Of a stretch of 25,512 bases of DNA, positions 1-5,155 are shown in pieces; the stretch's first letter is position 1; every line of letters begins with the position of its first letter. A program made the translations under genes and the position numbers. This stretch comes from a virus. The DNA lies in IMG/VR virus record IMGVR_UViG_3300037549_000087, positions 1-25,512 of that record; one strand, given 5' to 3'. The notes under the pieces are model-generated. The model searched no databases. It was not told where the DNA came from and saw nothing but the letters and a program-made list of their open reading frames with translations.

Positions 1-20
1 CTCATTGCCCTATCGTAACG

Positions 21-116
21 TGAGAAAATGCCGCCCCGACCCTCCGGATCTTTCTCACCCAGGCTCCCCCCATAAGGGGGGCCGGTGAGAAAGAGCCGGG
101 GAGGGGAAATGAGAAA
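21..116. repeat. Four TGAGAAA boxes
   Basis: The heptamer TGAGAAA occurs at 21-27, 86-92 and 110-116 on the plus strand and at 51-57 on the minus strand. Three copies are preceded by G or GG, which gives a GGTGAGAAAG-like consensus. Four copies in about 100 bases suggest binding sites for one protein. The protein is unknown; the helix-turn-helix product at 328 is an obvious candidate by position only. Confidence 0.5.
50..93. promoter_or_regulatory. Compound inverted repeat (operator-like)
   Basis: CTTTCTCACC at 50-59 is a perfect inverted copy of GGTGAGAAAG at 84-93. Nested inside is a second hairpin, CCCCCC (66-71), ATAA, GGGGGG (76-81). There is no following T tract, so it does not look like a simple intrinsic terminator. 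The symmetry, and the overlap with two TGAGAAA boxes, suits binding by a dimeric protein. Confidence 0.5.
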
Positions 117-148
117 GATTTTGACAATCCTGACAAAAGTCAAATAGA

Positions 149-234
149 AACCGATCAGGTCTGAGGGGGGATCGGAAAGCCCTTCGACGCAACATACCAA
201 AAACCCCCGAACGCACGCTTAATCCTGATCGGTT
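149..234. promoter_or_regulatory. 11-bp inverted repeat
   Basis: AACCGATCAGG at 149-159 is perfectly complementary to CCTGATCGGTT at 224-234, with 64 bases between the arms. It could be a paired operator bound through a DNA loop, or a long-loop hairpin in the leader transcript. No coding sequence explains the conservation of the two arms. Confidence 0.4.
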
Positions 235-327
235 GGGGTCTTGTCAATTTGTCAAGAATGACGCGTTGTTGTCTTGCATGTTTTGACAAGTGCGTGTAGA
301 TGGTCGGTTGTAGACAGAGGACAAAGC

Positions 328-963
328 ATGTCACACGCATCAACTGACGCCCGAGCGGCGGCTATCCGCGACGCCAAGGAAAACAGCATCGAGGCCCTGG
401 CGAACTTCGGGCAGGAATTGCCTACATTGGTTATGCTTAGGACCTCGGCCGGCGTGGAGGTTGTTTCCTTCAACCCAGGCTCGTCCGCGGTGCTGCGAAT
501 GAGCCCGACCGCCTCGCCGCTGACCAGCCGGCAGATCGAGGCGGCCCACTGGCTCGAACGTGACTTTCTGGTCGAAGCATCCGGCGGCTCGAACGCTTCT
601 GCGATCGAAGCGTGGCTGAACACCTCCTTGGAGGCGACCCCCGCCCAGGCCGAGGAAAAAGCGTTTGGGCGGCTGATGCGGAAGTCCAAGGACGTGAAGC
701 TCCCGACCGACCACCACGAGAAGAAATTCGCGGCAGCCCACCGGATCGGCTGGGTCAAGATGCAGATGAACGCGGTCAGTTGGTCGATGGTCGAACTGGT
801 GGTGCGCTACCAGCTTTCGGCGGCGGACATTGCCCGGCGCACCGACACCAGCCGTGAGTATGTTACCGGGCGTGTTCGCGAGGCCCTAAGTGAACTTGCG
901 GCTGCGTTTGCGGCTTATACCGCAATGGCCGGGTATTCTCCGGATGAAGGAACGATGGCGTGA
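328..963 (+). CDS. Helix-turn-helix DNA-binding protein
   Basis: This is a 211-residue protein of unrecognised family. The ATG at 328 is preferred over the in-frame ATG at 274 because AGAGG lies 8 bases upstream of it. Residues about 162-188 (QLSAADIARRTDTSREYVTGR) have the spacing of a helix-turn-helix like those of sigma region 4 and phage regulators: a hydrophobic first helix, a turn after ARRTDTS, then a basic recognition helix. The N-terminal two thirds has no motif I know. As the first gene after a leader full of inverted repeats, it is a candidate regulator of the accessory operon. That role is inferred from position. It overlaps the next gene by 4 bases (GTGA). Confidence 0.7.
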   Translation: MSHASTDARAAAIRDAKENSIEALANFGQELPTLVMLRTSAGVEVVSFNPGSSAVLRMSPTASPLTSRQIEAAHWLERDFLVEASGGSNASAIEAWLNTSLEATPAQAEEKAFGRLMRKSKDVKLPTDHHEKKFAAAHRIGWVKMQMNAVSWSMVELVVRYQLSAADIARRTDTSREYVTGRVREALSELAAAFAAYTAMAGYSPDEGTMA

Positions 964-1265
964 AGATCCCCGCCTGGGCGCCAAAGGATAGCGCCGAAGA
1001 ACTCTCTCACATGAACCCGTCCTTTCGGCTGGGCTGGGCGGCTTGCCGTGACGACGCCCAGGTCGAGATCGACCGGCTCACGGCGCTAATCGAGGCCATG
1101 CAAACCTTAAAACCAGTTGCGGCGCCCTGCGCAGATCTGCAAGGCGAACAGGATTTGCAGACCCCCGCCCCGGCCGTCGTTACGACGGCAACTAACGACG
1201 AAAAGGCTCGGGTCGCCCGAATTGCAAACCGCTGCACGTACCAAGGCGGGCCAGGGACGCCATGA
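960..1265 (+). CDS. Hypothetical protein
   Basis: A 101-residue protein with a GTG start overlapping the previous stop as GTGA. AAGGA at 947-951 lies 8 bases upstream and supports this start. The first half (residues about 12-50) is predicted helical and contains a FRLGWAACRDDAQVEIDRL segment of the sort seen in short phage accessory proteins. The second half is rich in Ala, Pro and Thr and looks disordered. It carries no leader of the QTT type that marks the nine frames after it, so the leader run begins just downstream. The function is unknown. Confidence 0.6.
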   Translation: MKIPAWAPKDSAEELSHMNPSFRLGWAACRDDAQVEIDRLTALIEAMQTLKPVAAPCADLQGEQDLQTPAPAVVTTATNDEKARVARIANRCTYQGGPGTP

Positions 1266-1432
1266 CCGATCCCCAAACCACCAAGACCGAAGCGAAAGCC
1301 CTCGCAAAACAGCTATGGGATGCAGAGCGCGCCGTGCTACGCAACGCGCATCCATCGTGGCAGATGCCTGCATGGAGCCGCGCCCCGGCATGGCGGAAGC
1401 ACCCCTACCTCATGGAGGCCAACGCACGATGA
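1262..1432 (+). CDS. Small protein with QTT leader
   Basis: A 56-residue protein, translationally coupled on both sides by ATGA overlaps. It starts MTDPQTTK, the fullest form of the leader repeated at the start of the next eight frames. The body is rich in Trp, Ala and basic residues (four Trp between residues 19 and 45) with no recognised domain. The upstream ribosome binding site is poor (AGGGAC). The start is chosen from the leader and the coupled overlap. The function is unknown. Confidence 0.6.
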   Translation: MTDPQTTKTEAKALAKQLWDAERAVLRNAHPSWQMPAWSRAPAWRKHPYLMEANAR

Positions 1433-1716
1433 CACAAACCACCAAAGCCGAGACAATTGAGCCGCTATGTCAAGCATTTCCGGTCAGTATGATTTCCGGC
1501 GCCGGTACGCAAGGCAGCGATCAAACCGTGGGGCAAACCACCCCGCCGTGGCCACCGCGCGATCTGGTCGAGAAGGTAGCCCGCGCGATTTATGTGGCTG
1601 AAGGAAACGACCCAGACGTTATATCCCACGAGCATATGGCCGGTTGGGAATACCGTGATGCAGAAGCCGTTGCGGCCATTCAAGCAGTCAGAGGATATGA
1701 CCGTGCCCGAACCTGA
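1429..1716 (+). CDS. Small phage protein with QTT leader
   Basis: A 95-residue protein starting MTQTTKAE, with GGAGG upstream and an ATGA overlap with the previous gene. Residues about 45-95 (DLVEKVARAIYVAEG, then AEAVAAIQAV) match a short helical domain common in phage accessory genes, whose pattern is ARAIxxAEG followed by W and an Ala-rich helix. I know no function for it. Just before this domain, at residues about 36-38, an in-frame GQTTPP repeats the leader core (GGGCAAACCACC). The leader has therefore been copied to the domain boundary as well as to the start codon. Confidence 0.65.
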   Translation: MTQTTKAETIEPLCQAFPVSMISGAGTQGSDQTVGQTTPPWPPRDLVEKVARAIYVAEGNDPDVISHEHMAGWEYRDAEAVAAIQAVRGYDRART

Positions 1717-1924
1717 AACCACCCCGCAGTGCCCTACCTGCGCATTAGAACGTGCAGAGTGAAATGGCGCTTTGGCGATAGCCCGTGAAGCAAATGTGAG
1801 GTCTATGCGTGCCGCTTATCTGGAAGACGAGATCGAGCGGCTGAAAGACGCACTACACCGGATCATGAATTTGCCGGGCGGCGGCCCTGCTTTCGACATC
1901 GCATTGGAGGCGTTTGCGGCATGA
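1697..1924 (+). pseudogene. Small zinc-motif gene split by in-frame TGA
   Basis: One open frame from the ATG at 1697 to the TGA at 1922-1924 is interrupted by a single TGA at 1760-1762. The first part reads MTVPEPETTPQCPTCALERAE and has a CxxC pair and the leader-type start. The second part continues NGALAIAREANVRSMRAAY, then a charged helix LEDEIERLKDALHR. If the TGA were TGG (Trp), the frame would encode a 75-residue protein. TGA serves as the normal stop in the neighbouring ATGA overlaps, so reassignment is unlikely. Alternatively there are two short peptides, the second starting at ATG 1805 (39 residues). The end overlaps the next gene as ATGA. Confidence 0.5.
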
Positions 1925-2097
1925 CAACACATACCACCGCTGATGAAGATGCGCCCGAGCCATGCCGGACCTGTGAAGGCAGCGGCGAGGTGTTCGTCCG
2001 GCGCAATAGCCGAGGCCGCATCGACTATATCGACGGATCACCCACCAGCGAGACGACGCGCTGCGATATGTGCAACGGCGAAGGGGTCAGGTCATGA
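1921..2097 (+). CDS. DnaJ-type zinc-ribbon small protein
   Basis: A 58-residue protein starting MTTHTTADE, a divergent form of the shared leader. It has two CxxCxGxG motifs, CRTCEGSGE (residues 15-23) and CDMCNGEG (residues 48-55). This is the DnaJ-style zinc-binding repeat common in tiny phage proteins, and the four Cys would bind one zinc. GGAGG sits upstream of the start. Both ends overlap their neighbours by ATGA. A nucleic-acid or protein binding role is usual for such ribbons, but the substrate is unknown. Confidence 0.7.
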   Translation: MTTHTTADEDAPEPCRTCEGSGEVFVRRNSRGRIDYIDGSPTSETTRCDMCNGEGVRS

Positions 2098-2270
2098 CAA
2101 CGCAAACCACCGAAGCCATCGTTCACTCGTCAGGATCAACACGGGAAGATTTTGTTATTCAGCTACATGAGGCTGTTCGCTCTGCGACTTGGGGAAAGTT
2201 TGAAAAATCCCGCGCAGAACTCCACGGCGCTTTCATCGTCTTAGCCCGAATGGAAGCTGCAAATGTCTGA
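2094..2270 (+). CDS. Hypothetical small protein with QTT leader
   Basis: A 58-residue protein starting MTTQTTEA. I chose the ATG at 2094 over an in-frame ATG at 2070 because it carries the leader and overlaps the previous stop as ATGA. The body is mostly predicted helical (REDFVIQLHEAVRSATWGKFEKSRAEL) and acidic to neutral. No family is recognised. Its base composition is a little more AT-rich than the genes around it. It overlaps the next gene by 8 bases. Confidence 0.55.
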   Translation: MTTQTTEAIVHSSGSTREDFVIQLHEAVRSATWGKFEKSRAELHGAFIVLARMEAANV

Positions 2271-2757
2271 CCCCCAAACCACCGACCTGATCGACATTCT
2301 TAATTCGTATCGGCGTCCAACCGGGCCAAACTATCACCGGGAATATCAGGAATATTTGCGCTCGCATGGGTGGGAAATCATCTCCGAGGACGAAGGCCGT
2401 TTGCACGGGCTGTGGAAAGGCCCTCCCGAAAGCCACCCCATGTATGCCCCCCCGCCATGCCCTGGCCTCACCGATCCGTGGCCGCATCCCGGCGTGCTGG
2501 TTCGTGTGGCTGAACGCGAGCAAACCACCAAAGGCTGGCAGCCGATCGAAACCGCGCCAAAGGCTCCATTCGACAAATACGGTCAGGAAGAAGGTCCGAT
2601 GATCCTTCTTTGCGGAGGCTTCTTATCTGGCGGTCAGCCTTCAGTCCGCACAGGCCATTGGAAGGGGAAGCGCACAAATGCCTGGGCTGATACAGCACTT
2701 GGCCGATGCCCACGCATACCCACCCACTGGATGCCTCTACCGGAGCCACCGAAATGA
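2263..2757 (+). CDS. DUF551-containing protein with QTT leader
   Basis: A 164-residue protein starting MSDPQTTD. Residues about 91-163 carry the DUF551 signature: GWQPIETAPK near the start, ILLCGG, GHWKG, and the closing THWMPLPEPP. DUF551 is widespread in phages and of unknown function. It normally forms nearly the whole of a short protein. Here about 85 residues of unrelated sequence precede it, and the junction reads REQTTKGWQPIE, so a second in-frame copy of the leader core sits directly before the domain. This suggests that two leader-bearing genes fused. GGAAG precedes the start, and the end overlaps the next ATG as ATGA. Confidence 0.8.
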   Translation: MSDPQTTDLIDILNSYRRPTGPNYHREYQEYLRSHGWEIISEDEGRLHGLWKGPPESHPMYAPPPCPGLTDPWPHPGVLVRVAEREQTTKGWQPIETAPKAPFDKYGQEEGPMILLCGGFLSGGQPSVRTGHWKGKRTNAWADTALGRCPRIPTHWMPLPEPPK

Positions 2758-3092
2758 CCGACCCCCAAACCACCAAAGCCTTCCCGACCGCCGACGTGAT
2801 TGGTGCCATAACAGGCGTCTTGCTGGCCAAGATCGACGGCATCTATGAGGTGTCGCAGTTTATGTGTGGCGAGCCGGTATGGACACACCAGCTTCCGCGC
2901 GTCGGGCGTGAGATACAGCCGGTTGTGCTGCGGCAGCATCCCCATCTTGCCCCGTTGATCGAGGAAGCCAAGGAGGTGAACCCGGACAATTATCAGGAGA
3001 AACTAGCCGGATGGGTGGATCGCTTTGGCGACACAATCACCCTGTCACCGATGGGCGCCGATGACCACGAAAGCATCGACCCACTGTCATAG
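2754..3092 (+). CDS. DUF7736-like phage protein with QTT leader
   Basis: A 112-residue protein starting MTDPQTTKAF, with GGAG upstream and an ATGA overlap with the preceding gene. The segment DVIGAITGVLL, then IYEVSQFMCGEPVWTHQLPRVGREIQP and LRQHPHLAP, resembles a short phage domain I associate with DUF7736. That name is from memory and uncertain. The first 15 bases after the T-D-P codons (CAAACCACCAAAGCC) are identical to those in the gene at 1429, although the proteins differ after that. It is followed by the first non-overlapping gap of the run (44 bases). Confidence 0.65.
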   Translation: MTDPQTTKAFPTADVIGAITGVLLAKIDGIYEVSQFMCGEPVWTHQLPRVGREIQPVVLRQHPHLAPLIEEAKEVNPDNYQEKLAGWVDRFGDTITLSPMGADDHESIDPLS

Positions 3093-3136
3093 TTGGCAGA
3101 GAAGTTTCACACCGACCGCATTATCACGGTGTCGCC

Positions 3137-3268
3137 ATGACCAACCCGAAAACCACCTTTCAAATCGAGCCCGATGAGATCGAGTCTGACGAAATCGAGT
3201 CCGACGAGAGTGATGACAGCCTTCATTTTGCACACTCATGCGGCAGCAGCACGGTGGGTTGGCCATGA
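3137..3268 (+). CDS. Acidic small protein with QTT-type leader
   Basis: A 43-residue protein starting MTNPKTTF. Residues about 11-27 are a short acidic repeat, (D/S)EIES three times over, encoded by an imperfect 15-bp tandem repeat (GAGTC/TGACGAAATC type). Such a small acidic protein could mimic DNA or bind a basic partner, but that is speculation. A weak 6-bp hairpin (3109-3114 with 3127-3132) precedes the start, and I see no good ribosome binding site. It ends in an ATGA overlap with the next gene. Confidence 0.5.
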   Translation: MTNPKTTFQIEPDEIESDEIESDESDDSLHFAHSCGSSTVGWP

Positions 3269-3534
3269 CCGACCCACAAACCACAGTGCCGCATGATAAG
3301 CGCGTAGACGATCTGACACTTAGCGATCTGATCGCGCTGTATAAACTGCGCATGACCGAGCAAACCCAAACCACCGCGCTTCCGCGCCCCGATGATTGGA
3401 AGCAGCGAAACCCGCACCGCACTACACCGCGTTGTCAAAAGTGCGACACTCCGTTTCTAGGGATCATCCCGGCACGGTGCAGCCTCACCGGACAGGACGA
3501 GTGGTCATGCGATTATTGTGGAGTTGTAAAATGA
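3265..3534 (+). CDS. Zinc-ribbon protein with two QTT leaders
   Basis: An 89-residue protein starting MTDPQTTV. Residues about 53-89 form a four-Cys zinc ribbon (CQKC, then CSLTGQDEWSCDYCG), typical of phage nucleic-acid-binding peptides. At residue 30 (ATG 3352) the frame reads MTEQTQTTALP. This is another full leader with its own ATG, so a shorter 60-residue product holding only the ribbon is possible. The arrangement looks like a former separate gene read through into its upstream neighbour. Confidence 0.65.
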   Translation: MTDPQTTVPHDKRVDDLTLSDLIALYKLRMTEQTQTTALPRPDDWKQRNPHRTTPRCQKCDTPFLGIIPARCSLTGQDEWSCDYCGVVK

Positions 3535-3553
3535 TCGAACGTCATACTGCCCA

Positions 3554-3853
3554 ATGAGTATTCACGACGCGCAATGCGAAGCCGCTATTACTCAATCACC
3601 AACAAGAGCCATTCCTTGGTTTTTGATGGCGTCATACCTCTACTACCACAAAGACCTAATCATCATCAGCGATGCGCAGTTTGATAGGGTCTGCCGATCT
3701 CTCGAACATAACTGGCTCGATCTCGACCATCCCCACATGAGCCTCATCTTGCCGAACGACGAGGGCCAGATCGCATCTGGATTTCACCTCTCCGAGAAAG
3801 AGTATCCAAGCATCGTAAAACACGCCGCGCTGCGCCTCTACGATGGACGCTGA
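3554..3853 (+). CDS. Ligase domain Ia-like small protein
   Basis: A 99-residue protein. The segment IPWFLMASYLYYHKDLIIISDAQFDRVCRSLEHNWLDLDHPH (residues about 20-61) matches the pattern of domain Ia of NAD-dependent DNA ligase, YYxxDxPxISDAxYDxLxxxL. That pattern recurs in short stand-alone phage proteins. The catalytic adenylation lysine domain is absent, so it cannot be a ligase by itself. The later EYPSIVKHAALRLY is also seen in these phage proteins. It lacks the QTT leader and an evident ribosome binding site, is separated by 19 bases from the previous gene, and is the last gene of the left accessory run. Confidence 0.65.
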   Translation: MSIHDAQCEAAITQSPTRAIPWFLMASYLYYHKDLIIISDAQFDRVCRSLEHNWLDLDHPHMSLILPNDEGQIASGFHLSEKEYPSIVKHAALRLYDGR

Positions 3854-3903
3854 AAATAATTCTTTCCAAACGATCACAGTGACTTAGCTCTATTCTGCCC
3901 GTC

Positions 3904-3914
3904 TTGACTGTCAA
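3904..3914. promoter_or_regulatory. TTGAC-T-GTCAA dyad
   Basis: A perfect odd-centred palindrome lies in the gap between the accessory run and the gene at 4004. It belongs to the TGAC/GTCA element family that recurs at 121-289 and 9243-9280. It could be an operator, or a -35-like box for transcription of the tail gene pair downstream. I see no clear -10 box. Confidence 0.35.
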
Positions 3915-3948
3915 AAATTGCAAATTCTGCTTGACGGCCGCCGCAGTC

Positions 3949-3999
3949 GCCTCCAAAAACAGTCCCGGACGAACTTGCGTCTAAAGCGTTTTTGGAGGC
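3949..3999 (+). promoter_or_regulatory. Hairpin sequestering ribosome binding site
   Basis: GCCTCCAAAAAC (3949-3960) is a perfect 12-bp inverted copy of GTTTTTGGAGGC (3988-3999), with a 27-base loop. The 3' arm contains GGAGG (3994-3998), which is the ribosome binding site of the gene starting at 4004. In the folded transcript the site would be buried, so translation of the 4004/4166 pair may need unfolding by a ribosome, a protein or another RNA. Confidence 0.6.
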
Positions 4000-4003
4000 T
4001 GAC

Positions 4004-4165
4004 ATGGCCTGCGGCTCCTGCGCCGAGCGGCGCCAGATCCTTCTTCAAGCGATGAAAAACACCGTGACCTCCAAGCCAATCGCGCCCCAGGTCAAGGCTT
4101 TCAACGCTACCGTCCGCAAAGACATCAGCGCGGTCAAAGTTCGTTTGATGCGGGTTGGCAAGTAA
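4004..4165 (+). CDS. Small CxxC protein
   Basis: A 53-residue basic protein starting MACGSCAERRQILLQAMK. The ATG is preceded by GGAGG at 3994-3998 with ideal spacing. The CGSC pair near the N terminus could bind metal with a partner molecule; only two Cys are present. Residues 20-53 are basic (K and R throughout) and likely helical. It stops directly against the GTG of the next gene (TAAGTG), so the two are co-translated. Being paired with a tail gene suggests a virion-assembly role, though no family name can be given. Confidence 0.6.
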   Translation: MACGSCAERRQILLQAMKNTVTSKPIAPQVKAFNATVRKDISAVKVRLMRVGK

Positions 4166-4804
4166 GTGGCTACGAACAACCGCTCGGGCCTTTCGGGCGG
4201 CTATTCCTTCGAGGCCCAAATCGACATGGAGAAGATCGCCAAGGCGATCGAGATCTATGGCGACGAGATCAAATTCGTTGGCGTGCCCCGTGCGATCAAC
4301 CGCGGTGGCCAAGCCGGCACCGTTCGCCTGATCCGGGCTCTCGCCGGCCAGACTGGACTTACCTCTACGCTGGTCCGCAAGAACATCACGACCGAGAAGG
4401 CGAACCGTTCGCGGTGGCGCTTCACGTTCAAGGCTTCGAGCAAGGCGCTCGGTCTGTCGGCGTTCGGATTGCGTGGCAAAGTCGGTAGCGGAAAGCGCAG
4501 CCGGCCTTTTCAGGTGTGGGCAAAGCCCTGGGGCGTCAAAACCGTTTTCAAGAATGCCTTCATCGTCCGCACCAAGGGCGGCCAGCTTGAGGCTTTCAAG
4601 CGTAGCGCCGGCAAACACGGGCGCCATAACATCAAGATGCTCTATGGCCCGATCATTTCTTACGAAATGGTGCGCCAAGGTGGCGGGCACCAACGCGCAT
4701 CCGTCCAAGAGATCTTAAAAATTGCTGAGGACGTGGCGATCCGCCGGCTGCCGCACGAAATGAACTTTGCCTTCGAGCAAGCCAAAGCAAAGAGCGGCAC
4801 GTAG
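4166..4804 (+). CDS. Minor tail protein Z-like tail completion protein
   Basis: A 212-residue protein with a GTG start touching the previous stop. The pattern of residues about 35-85 (VPRAINRGGQAGTVRLIRALAGQTGLTSTLVRKNI) and the late RSAGKHGRHNIKMLYGPIISYEM fits the minor tail protein Z family. Those proteins complete the tail end that joins the head in lambda-like and other phages. A central glycine-rich basic stretch (GLRGKVGSGKRSRP) is typical. Such genes usually sit between the portal/capsid genes and the tail tube. Here it is about 20 kb from the sheath gene in window coordinates and has its own regulated leader. The family call rests on overall pattern, not on a catalytic motif. Confidence 0.7.
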   Translation: MATNNRSGLSGGYSFEAQIDMEKIAKAIEIYGDEIKFVGVPRAINRGGQAGTVRLIRALAGQTGLTSTLVRKNITTEKANRSRWRFTFKASSKALGLSAFGLRGKVGSGKRSRPFQVWAKPWGVKTVFKNAFIVRTKGGQLEAFKRSAGKHGRHNIKMLYGPIISYEMVRQGGGHQRASVQEILKIAEDVAIRRLPHEMNFAFEQAKAKSGT

Positions 4805-4825
4805 GTATCTTTTCGGCTCAAATTC

Positions 4826-5102
4826 GAGCACGAAAAATCGTCGCCAAAGTTTTGTCCCCTGCATTTCGGTTCAAAGCGAGCGCCTAAAAACCGCCACCAA
4901 AGTTTCGTGCGAAGTTTTGCTTCCAACTTCGTGCTCACAACTTTCGAGGACTTGAGACTGATCTGGTTTAATTTACAGATAAAATACCAGACCGCAACCA
5001 GCCCTCGAAAACCCATGCGGCACCGTGCTCCCGAAGCCAGTGCCGCTTCGCAGCCAGCCTCCTTGTTCCTTTTTGTCCTCTGAACGGGTCGAGGCTGGCT
5101 GC
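4826..5102. other. Hairpin-rich, possibly structured RNA
   Basis: Several perfect inverted repeats follow each other. GAGCACGAA (4826-4834) pairs with TTCGTGCTC (4928-4936). CGAAGTT (4910-4916) pairs with AACTTCG (4925-4931). TTTCGAGG (4942-4949) pairs with CCTCGAAA (5003-5010), enclosing TCTGGT/ACCAGA (4962-4967, 4986-4991). GCAGCCAGCCTC (5050-5061) pairs with GAGGCTGGCTGC (5091-5102). The first arm could instead pair with TTCGTGC at 4904-4910, so alternative folds exist. No open frame is supported here. Strand is unknown. Confidence 0.35.
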
Positions 5103-5155
5103 CCCTATTGCTCGGGCAACCATTCGCTTGACGCTACGCGCCATGTGCGCCGCGA

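Larger units (their letters stand above)
1..327. other. Non-coding leader with repeats
   Basis: There is no convincing gene before the ATG at 328. The stretch holds four TGAGAAA boxes, a large dyad, an 11-bp inverted repeat and several TTGACAA/TTGTCAA elements (121-127, 241-247, 249-255, 283-289). The TTGACA at 283-288 could act as a -35 box for the gene at 328, but I see no good -10 box at the right spacing. The likely role is control of the rightward accessory operon. Confidence 0.5.
1262..3384 (+). repeat. Start-codon leader repeat (M-T-D-P-Q-T-T)
   Basis: Starts at 1262, 1429, 1697, 1921, 2094, 2263, 2754, 3137 and 3265 share a DNA leader that begins exactly at the ATG. The fullest form encodes M-T-D-P-Q-T-T-K. 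The core is CAAACCACC, with ACCACC present in nearly all copies. Extra in-frame copies lie inside genes near 1537, 2519 and 3352, each at the edge of a C-terminal domain. Copies differ by codon-sized gaps (loss of D-P or of P). The bodies downstream are unrelated, so common ancestry of whole genes does not explain the pattern. Confidence 0.8.

Noticed and set aside
66-81. C6-ATAA-G6 hairpin as a terminator
   Set aside because: No T run follows on either strand, and no gene in the window ends just before it. It is better read as the centre of the larger dyad at 50-93.
283-313. A sigma-70 promoter using TTGACA at 283-288
   Set aside because: No acceptable -10 box is found at 16-18 bases. TTGACAA also belongs to a repeated element family that may be operators.
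1760-1762. Selenocysteine or reassigned UGA
   Set aside because: UGA is the regular stop in the flanking ATGA overlaps. No selenocysteine-type element is evident, and a TGG-to-TGA change is the simplest reading.
3109-3132. A small hairpin (ACACCG/CGGTGT) before the gene at 3137
   Set aside because: Six pairs with a 12-base loop are expected by chance at this density. There is no supporting feature beyond position.
3911-4708. A 265-residue minus-strand frame opposite the 4004/4166 genes
   Set aside because: The plus-strand genes have a clear ribosome binding site, coupling and a family pattern. The minus frame has none and is low-complexity in Arg, Leu and Asp.
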